From: Candidatus Limnocylindrales bacterium
GTDB lineage: Bacteria > Moduliflexota > Moduliflexia > Moduliflexales > JAUQPW01
Assembly: GCA_035559535.1 (NCBI GenBank)
Contig: DATMBG010000006.1
Coordinates: forward strand, 62,001 to 126,000
Direction of reading: 5' to 3'
DNA: 64,000 bases
The notes beneath the pieces are model-generated. The model was not told the origin of the DNA. It ran no database searches and saw nothing but the letters and a program-made list of their open reading frames with translations. Position numbers and translations under genes: made by a program. This document shows positions 59,065 to 64,000 of the stretch, piece by piece (the stretch's first letter is position 1; each line of letters begins with the position of its first letter).

Positions 59065-60819
59065 TCAGGCTTTTACATCTTCTAGGCTTTTGGGTAACTC
59101 CTGCAAGAAACTGGCATCAATACGATAAACTGTATCCCCAGATTTGGTTCGTGTATAAATCAGGCCGTTGTCTGTCTTCTTTCCGAGGATGAGCGTGGTA
59201 ATCTCTTCTCCGCCTTTCTTCCAAAGCGTGATTTCTACTTCAGGTTTGTCGAAACCGTAATCACTCTCAGGCTTTTGGTCTGTCGAGACCAATTCTTTAA
59301 ATTTTAAAAATTGAAGATCGGTTAAGAGGTTTCCCACCCGCCAGTCCTTAGCCTTTGCTTTTTCAGGTTCAACGAGTCTCCATTCCTTACCGGATTTTTG
59401 GAAAGTGAAAGTCTTATCCGGGTATTTAAGTGTAATTTTTTCGACATCCTCTCGATTGAAGGAAACGAGGGTCTTATCTCGAAGATCCATGGGGGTCTTT
59501 GTAAGGGTTTTAACAATAGCCGAATCTACCAGGTACACCGAATTACTTTCATTGGTTTTAACATACACTCCAGATCCTTCTTCCTTTCCAACCCAAAGGG
59601 TTTTAGGATTCTCCTTATCTTTCTCCCAAAGGTTTACCTGGATTTTAGGTGTATTCAGACCATAAGCTGCCAAATCTGAGGGGTTATCATGGGTAAACTC
59701 TTTAACCTTGAGCCCTCTTACTTCTGTTAAGACATCCGAGATGGCAGATTCATCGGCCTTTACTTGCTCGGGTTGTGTGAGGTTCCAATCTTTATCCGAA
59801 ACTTTCTCGGCTATCAAATCCATACCTTCTCGCTGAATTTGGACTTTTTTGATATCTCCCTTCTCAAAGGCCAGTACCGTTTTATCCCGGAGATCCATGA
59901 CCGTCTTGGGAAAATCTTTGGTCAGGTCATCGGGAACTAAAAATACATTATGGCTTCCTTCTCGTTTAGCATAAATCCCCTTTTTGGACTCATCAGATTT
60001 GCCCAGGAGGAGAGTTTTTTGGGCCATATCATCTCCTACCCATAAAGTAACCTGTATGGGCGGGTTATCCAATCCATACTTACTCAGGTCTTCTGGATTT
60101 TCTTCTATAAACTCCTTGACTTTGGTGAAATTTAATTTCGTCAAGATACTGGTAATTTTGTCCTTATCCCCTTTGTACTCCCCGGGTTGCGTTACTTTCC
60201 AATTCCCACCGCTAGCTTCTGCAACCATTTTGTTTTTATCCACAACAAATTCCAATTTCTTTACTTTATCTGTTTCAAAGGCAACAATGGTTTTATCCCG
60301 AAGGTCGAAAACCTTTTTATTGAGATCGTCCCGAAGGAATTTATCAACAAGATAGATTTTGGGGTCTACGTTTTTCTGAGCATATACGTAGAGTTCAGAG
60401 GGGGTCAGATCTCCAAAGTAAAGGGTTTGATAGGTTGGCTGGTCCTTAAGTTTAAAGGAAACTTGTAGAAAAGGTTTTACAAGACCGTAGTCTGCGAGTT
60501 TGGGAGTTCCTTCATCTACAGACCGGTCGCTTTGAGCAGTTTTAAGCCGACTGAGGAGGAACTCTATTGCTTTGTCATCGGCCTTTGCCTGGATAGGTTC
60601 TTCCAGAGCCCATCCGCCATCACTTTTCTTGACCACAATAGTCCCCTCTGGTCCGATTAATTTGACTTCCTGTACCTCCTGCTCCGAGAAAAGGAACAGT
60701 TTTTTCTTGTCTTCTTCAATTTTAGCTTGTTTCGCGGCAAATTTAACCTCGTAAAAATAATAATATCCTCCTAACAAGGCTAAAATAAGAAGTAAGATGA
60801 CCGTAGCTCTGAAATTCAT
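59065..60819 (-). CDS. DUF4340 protein with four tandem modules
   Basis: This 584-residue protein has one N-terminal membrane anchor (about 5-23), then four repeats of about 135-140 residues. Each contains W.L..P...KAD...I, a helical stretch, YGL..P...V.., LW.G...., .VYLVD and DLRDKT.. (DLRDKT occurs three times and the last module ends with SLEDVKA). This is the DUF4340 pattern. These proteins accompany Gld-type ABC exporters and presumably form a periplasmic part of that complex; molecular function is unknown. It is last in the operon, 80 bases after the GldG-like gene. Confidence 0.85.
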   Translation of the reverse strand: MNFRATVILLLILALLGGYYYFYEVKFAAKQAKIEEDKKKLFLFSEQEVQEVKLIGPEGTIVVKKSDGGWALEEPIQAKADDKAIEFLLSRLKTAQSDRSVDEGTPKLADYGLVKPFLQVSFKLKDQPTYQTLYFGDLTPSELYVYAQKNVDPKIYLVDKFLRDDLNKKVFDLRDKTIVAFETDKVKKLEFVVDKNKMVAEASGGNWKVTQPGEYKGDKDKITSILTKLNFTKVKEFIEENPEDLSKYGLDNPPIQVTLWVGDDMAQKTLLLGKSDESKKGIYAKREGSHNVFLVPDDLTKDFPKTVMDLRDKTVLAFEKGDIKKVQIQREGMDLIAEKVSDKDWNLTQPEQVKADESAISDVLTEVRGLKVKEFTHDNPSDLAAYGLNTPKIQVNLWEKDKENPKTLWVGKEEGSGVYVKTNESNSVYLVDSAIVKTLTKTPMDLRDKTLVSFNREDVEKITLKYPDKTFTFQKSGKEWRLVEPEKAKAKDWRVGNLLTDLQFLKFKELVSTDQKPESDYGFDKPEVEITLWKKGGEEITTLILGKKTDNGLIYTRTKSGDTVYRIDASFLQELPKSLEDVKA

Positions 60820-60899
60820 TCAAAGACCTCTACCTTATACGCCATGTGCAATGGGTTTGGACCGGTAGGATGATCTCATTACACATGACGTAGTAGATA

Positions 60900-62480
60900 T
60901 TATTTGTGGCGTCTTCTTTCTACATAGACCACAATACCTGTTACAAGAACGGCAAGGGGTAACAAAACCACAGGCACCCAGAACATGACCCGACCTTGAA
61001 CTGCATTCAGGAGAATAGGTTGAGATTGAGGCTGCTTAGGACGGATAGCAATGAGGTTCTCTTCTTCCAGTAGCCAGCTTACGGTGTTTAGGAAGAGATC
61101 TCCATTCCCCTGGAGATTAAATCCAGAATCACTGATAAAATCGGAATCTCCAAAAACTACAATTCGAGCTTTAGTTTTTTTGGATTCCTGATCTTTTTGT
61201 TCTTCGGTTTTAGATTCTCCTTCCTTTTTAGGTTCCTCCTTGATTTCCACCGTAGCCAGGGCAGCTACCGAAACCGGACCTTTAAGATCTTTATCCTTAT
61301 CAAAACTGGCCATTCCTTGTTTGAGCCTGGCAATATCGGTCTCTCCCCAGCTTTCCGGGCTTGTTTTTGCCAGAGATTGGGCCGTAATCCCCTCGGGAAG
61401 CTGTTCCGCAACCCCTACAGACCGAGCCCAGGGAAAGAAACAGGCAATATGGAAGTCTCTGGTAATTTCATGGGGTTCATATTCTACTACAACAGGTACA
61501 GTTGGCTCTGCTCCAAATACCCGGCTCAAACGATCTACGATTACGTCATTTCCAATCTTAAATCCGTATTTAGCCAAAAAAGTAACCAACCCGGGAGCAT
61601 TTTCTGGATCGATCAGAACGAGAAGTTTACCGCCTCGTTTGAGGTATTCCTCTACGTTATCCAGTTCCTTAGGCAAAAGATCTTTTTTAGGTCCGTTGAT
61701 AATCAGAAGCGTGGCATCATCGGGGACTTTCTCCTCTCGTAATAACAAAAGTTCTTTGACTTCATAATTTCGGTCTGTGATGGCCTTTTTAACCTGACTA
61801 TAGCCTCTGGCACCCGACTCATTCAAATTGCCTTCATCATGTCCGGTCAGGAAATAAACAACTTTCTTTCCCTCCCGAATTACTTTAAGAATTGCATTGG
61901 TGATGGCCTGCTCAGAACTATCCGTAATCTTCTCTCGTTTATTTCCACTTTCCAGGACAATGGTTCCATAATCTCGAATTTCATAAGCTTTTGCTTTACC
62001 TGGATTACGATCTGGGTCTACGATCTCATATTTAAAATGAGAAGAATGGTAAGCGTATCGATCCAGAACATCGTTGATCCCTCGTTCTTCTCCTTTTCGA
62101 TAGAAAGCAACGGCCTGAACATCCCGGTCCAGAGATTTGAGAATCTTGACGGTCTGATCGGACAGACTATTTAGCTTGGCCGTGGTAAAATCCCAACGAT
62201 AATTATGCTTTACCGAGATGGCCTCTACAATGCTGATAATTCCTAAGACGATAAAAATCATGAGGGTTACATTGGCGCCATATCGGGTAGTGCGTTTTCC
62301 AAGAAGCCTTTTAACTCCTTCAAAGTTAAAATAAATATAGGTCAGCAAGGCCAGCAGTCCAACGATTAAAAAGATCGAAGCTACAGGGGTCAACTGGGAT
62401 CGGATAACATAAATTACACCACCACCTAAGGCCAGAATCAATCCGGCCAGACCTATTATAGAGGAATATTTTTGTAACAT
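60900..62480 (-). CDS. GldG-like ABC transporter auxiliary protein
   Basis: This 526-residue protein has four membrane segments: three near the N-terminus (about 8-28, 32-50, 72-90) and one at the C-terminus (about 498-520). The large extracytoplasmic domain shows LSDQTVKILKSLDRDVQAVAFY, EIVDPDRNPGKAKAYEIRDYG, VYFLTGHDE and GGKLLVLIDPE, as in GldG/DUF4350-type proteins. A charged Lys/Glu-rich stretch (KEEPKKEGESKTEEQKDQES) interrupts it. GldG with GldA and GldF forms an ABC exporter linked to gliding in Bacteroidetes; in other phyla the complex is not tied to gliding. Confidence 0.88.
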   Translation of the reverse strand: MLQKYSSIIGLAGLILALGGGVIYVIRSQLTPVASIFLIVGLLALLTYIYFNFEGVKRLLGKRTTRYGANVTLMIFIVLGIISIVEAISVKHNYRWDFTTAKLNSLSDQTVKILKSLDRDVQAVAFYRKGEERGINDVLDRYAYHSSHFKYEIVDPDRNPGKAKAYEIRDYGTIVLESGNKREKITDSSEQAITNAILKVIREGKKVVYFLTGHDEGNLNESGARGYSQVKKAITDRNYEVKELLLLREEKVPDDATLLIINGPKKDLLPKELDNVEEYLKRGGKLLVLIDPENAPGLVTFLAKYGFKIGNDVIVDRLSRVFGAEPTVPVVVEYEPHEITRDFHIACFFPWARSVGVAEQLPEGITAQSLAKTSPESWGETDIARLKQGMASFDKDKDLKGPVSVAALATVEIKEEPKKEGESKTEEQKDQESKKTKARIVVFGDSDFISDSGFNLQGNGDLFLNTVSWLLEEENLIAIRPKQPQSQPILLNAVQGRVMFWVPVVLLPLAVLVTGIVVYVERRRHK

Positions 62481-62499
62481 GCCGTGACGTGAAAGAATA

Positions 62500-62560
62500 G
62501 GAGCATGGGAGAATGGAGAAGTGAAGAGTTTCTCCCATCTCCCAGGCTCCTATTCTCCCT
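62500..62560. repeat. Variant 'ATGGGAGAATGGAGA' palindromic repeat
   Basis: GCATGGGAGAATGGAGAAGT pairs imperfectly with CTCCCATCTCCCAGGCTCC in the gap between the permease and GldG-like genes. Confidence 0.6.
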
Positions 62561-62569
62561 CTCTGTCTT

Positions 62570-63340
62570 TTAGCCTCGCCATCTATTGGACTCCAGGGAT
62601 CTTAGGGTTAAAAACAAGAAAAACAGGGTAAAATTCAAGTAATAGATAAGATCTTTGGTATCGATAATGCCTTTGGCAAAGTTTTGAAAGTGCTCAATAA
62701 TGGAGAGATGCCGAAGAACACTTCCCAGGGTAGGACCCGTGTTTTCGGCAGAGAATCCGATAACCCAAAATATGATAAGAACCCCAAAACTAGCTACTGC
62801 AGCTATAATTTGATTTTCTGTCAGGGTAGAAATTAATATTCCCAGGGAAATAAATGCAGACCCCATCAAGAAAACGCCTAAATAAGCCGATATAAAAGGC
62901 TTAATATCCGGCCTTCCTACCCAGGCGATGAGGATTGGGTAAACCAGGCTTAAGGCCAGCATGATGGCAAAGACCGTTACACAGGCCAGGAATTTCCCCA
63001 GTACCACTTCGATATCCCGAATGGGATACGTCATGAGCAGCTCAAAAGTACCCAGCCGTTTCTCCTCAGAAAATAATCTCATGGTAAGAATCGGCATCAT
63101 CAAGAGGATAATAACTGCCATATTACTAAACAGAGGGTTGACCACACCTTCGGTGATATTGAGATTGGCTGCAGCAGCCGGTTGTTGCATGGCTTGAAAA
63201 CTGATCATGCTATAGAAGGTGACAATAGCCGAGAAGAAATATCCTGTGATGACTAGGAAAATAAACAGGACTACATAAGCAATAGGCGAGTAAAAATAAG
63301 ATCTTAGTTCTTTTTTAAAGAGATAGAAGATATTCCGCAT
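62570..63340 (-). CDS. ABC-2-type permease (GldF-like)
   Basis: This 256-residue protein has six membrane segments. It starts with the cytoplasmic FYLFKKELRSYFYSPIAYVVL typical of GldF/NosY-like permeases. MLTMRLFSEEKRLGTFELLMTYPIRDIEVVLGKF is the conserved cytoplasmic coupling loop (given here by its ends, about residues 83-116). It forms the membrane channel with the ATPase encoded next at 63433. The operon order is ATPase, permease, GldG, DUF4340. Confidence 0.9.
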   Translation of the reverse strand: MRNIFYLFKKELRSYFYSPIAYVVLFIFLVITGYFFSAIVTFYSMISFQAMQQPAAAANLNITEGVVNPLFSNMAVIILLMMPILTMRLFSEEKRLGTFELLMTYPIRDIEVVLGKFLACVTVFAIMLALSLVYPILIAWVGRPDIKPFISAYLGVFLMGSAFISLGILISTLTENQIIAAVASFGVLIIFWVIGFSAENTGPTLGSVLRHLSIIEHFQNFAKGIIDTKDLIYYLNFTLFFLFLTLRSLESNRWRG

Positions 63341-63344
63341 GTTC

Positions 63345-63431
63345 TATTGTCTATCGTCCGTTGTGCGCTGTTTATATGGAGATGGAGGATAACAGGAAAG
63401 AAACAACGAACAACGAACAATGGACAACGGA
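63345..63431. repeat. 'CAACGAACAACG' palindromic repeat
   Basis: GTCTATCGTCCGTTGTGCG faces AACAACGAACAACGAACAAT and GGACAACGGAT, the 'caacgga' family seen at 6.7, 8.9 and 46.4 kb. Confidence 0.75.
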
Positions 63432-63432
63432 T

Positions 63433-64000
63433 CTATCCTTCCTCTTCGGTAACCAATTTGACAAAGACATCTTCCAAACTGATTTCCACCGGTCGTAACT
63501 CCAGCAACCCATTTCCACTCTGAACGATGGCATGTGCCAAATCCCGACGGACATCTCTATCTTTAGAAGCTTCAACTTCATAATTGAAAATATTTCCGGT
63601 TACCTGGTCTTTCCTTTGAACCCGATTAACTCCGTTGACCTCCTTCAAGATTTTCAAAACAGCCTCGGACGGTCCATCTACCTGAAGTAAAATACGTCGG
63701 GATGTCTGAGATCGAGAAGTAAGGTTCTCGGTAGTATCTTCTGCCACCACCTTTCCCTGGTTGATGATAACAACCCGTTGACAGATCATACTGACCTCCG
63801 GAAGAATATGGGAGCTCAGGATAATGGTTTTTTCGGTGGCAAGTTCTTTGATAAGATGACGGATATCGGTGATCTGTTTAGGATCCAATCCCATGGTTGG
63901 CTCATCTAAAATAAGAACTTCAGGATCATTGACGAGGGCCTGGGCCAATCCTACACGCTGCCGATATCCTTTAGAAAGGTTTTTAATCAATCGATTGGAT
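63433..64000 (-). CDS. ABC transporter ATP-binding protein (GldA-like), N-terminus beyond the window
   Basis: Only the C-terminal part is present (about 189 residues), and the frame continues past the right edge. The signature LSKGYRQRVGLAQALVNDP, Walker B LILDEPTMGLDP and the switch region ILSSHILPEV are clear; Walker A is outside. A C-terminal regulatory domain (ILLQVDGPSEAVLKILKEV..., ending ISLEDVFVKLVTEEEG) is typical of the GldA/CcmA-like group. It powers the exporter with the permease encoded 92 bases downstream. Confidence 0.93.
   Translation of the reverse strand, partial: SNRLIKNLSKGYRQRVGLAQALVNDPEVLILDEPTMGLDPKQITDIRHLIKELATEKTIILSSHILPEVSMICQRVVIINQGKVVAEDTTENLTSRSQTSRRILLQVDGPSEAVLKILKEVNGVNRVQRKDQVTGNIFNYEVEASKDRDVRRDLAHAIVQSGNGLLELRPVEISLEDVFVKLVTEEEG

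Overview
The window is chromosomal DNA of moderate GC from a Gram-negative, aerobic bacterium. The evidence is a heptose-kinase gene (LPS core), a periplasmic adaptor of the efflux type, an aa3-type cytochrome oxidase cluster with its own heme A synthesis, and HslUV/XerC/TopA/DprA synteny. I cannot name the phylum. The gene mix (COG3379-type phosphohydrolases, GldA/F/G plus DUF4340, fatty acyl-AMP ligase) would fit Desulfobacterota-, Methylomirabilota- or Tectomicrobia-like lineages, but that is inference. I see no rRNA, tRNA, CRISPR array, insertion sequence or prophage.

Layout: 1-18.8 kb is one long minus-strand run. Read in its own direction it encodes methylmalonyl-CoA epimerase, a PfkB kinase, a soluble AlkP-superfamily hydrolase, a DegT aminotransferase, an atypical SDR epimerase, a GT4 glycosyltransferase, a YdjM-like membrane hydrolase, two paralogous membrane-anchored AlkP-superfamily hydrolases, a 64-aa ribbon-helix-helix-like protein, a DUF106/Oxa1-like membrane protein, a giant repeat-built membrane fusion protein, a fatty acyl-AMP ligase and an acyl desaturase cut by the window edge. 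It reads as an envelope lipid/glycan locus of unknown product. 19-20.8 kb holds prmA-rsmE. 21-27 kb holds metabolic enzymes (MetE-like, MLE-like, amidase) and one unknown secreted protein. 27.3-35.1 kb (minus) is the oxidase cluster: subunits II and I, ctaA, ctaB, a 39-aa membrane peptide, two different subunit III genes around a 93-aa protein, subunit IV and DUF420. 35.4-39.3 kb has fbp, an MBL-fold lactonase-like enzyme, a CusF-like protein and an RmlD-like reductase. 39.4-48.6 kb (plus) is dprA, holin-like YqjE, DUF3618-like, topA, NYN nuclease, xerC, hslV, hslU. 48.7-52.6 kb (minus) is ribD-ribE-ribH-nusB-phosphoesterase. 52.9-58.7 kb (plus) is a DMT transporter, moeA, rfaE1 and a periplasmic AlkP-superfamily enzyme. 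59-64 kb (minus) is a Gld-type ABC exporter with GldG and a four-module DUF4340 protein; its ATPase is cut by the right edge.

The most striking non-gene feature is the density of palindromic, short-period repeat elements in several sequence families, present in many intergenic gaps and in at least three places inside genes, where they are translated in frame (two AlkP-superfamily genes and ctaA). Two other strong signals are a membrane fusion protein whose alpha-hairpin is built from six exact 32-residue repeats on each arm, and a leader hairpin that would bury the ribosome binding site of the first oxidase gene.
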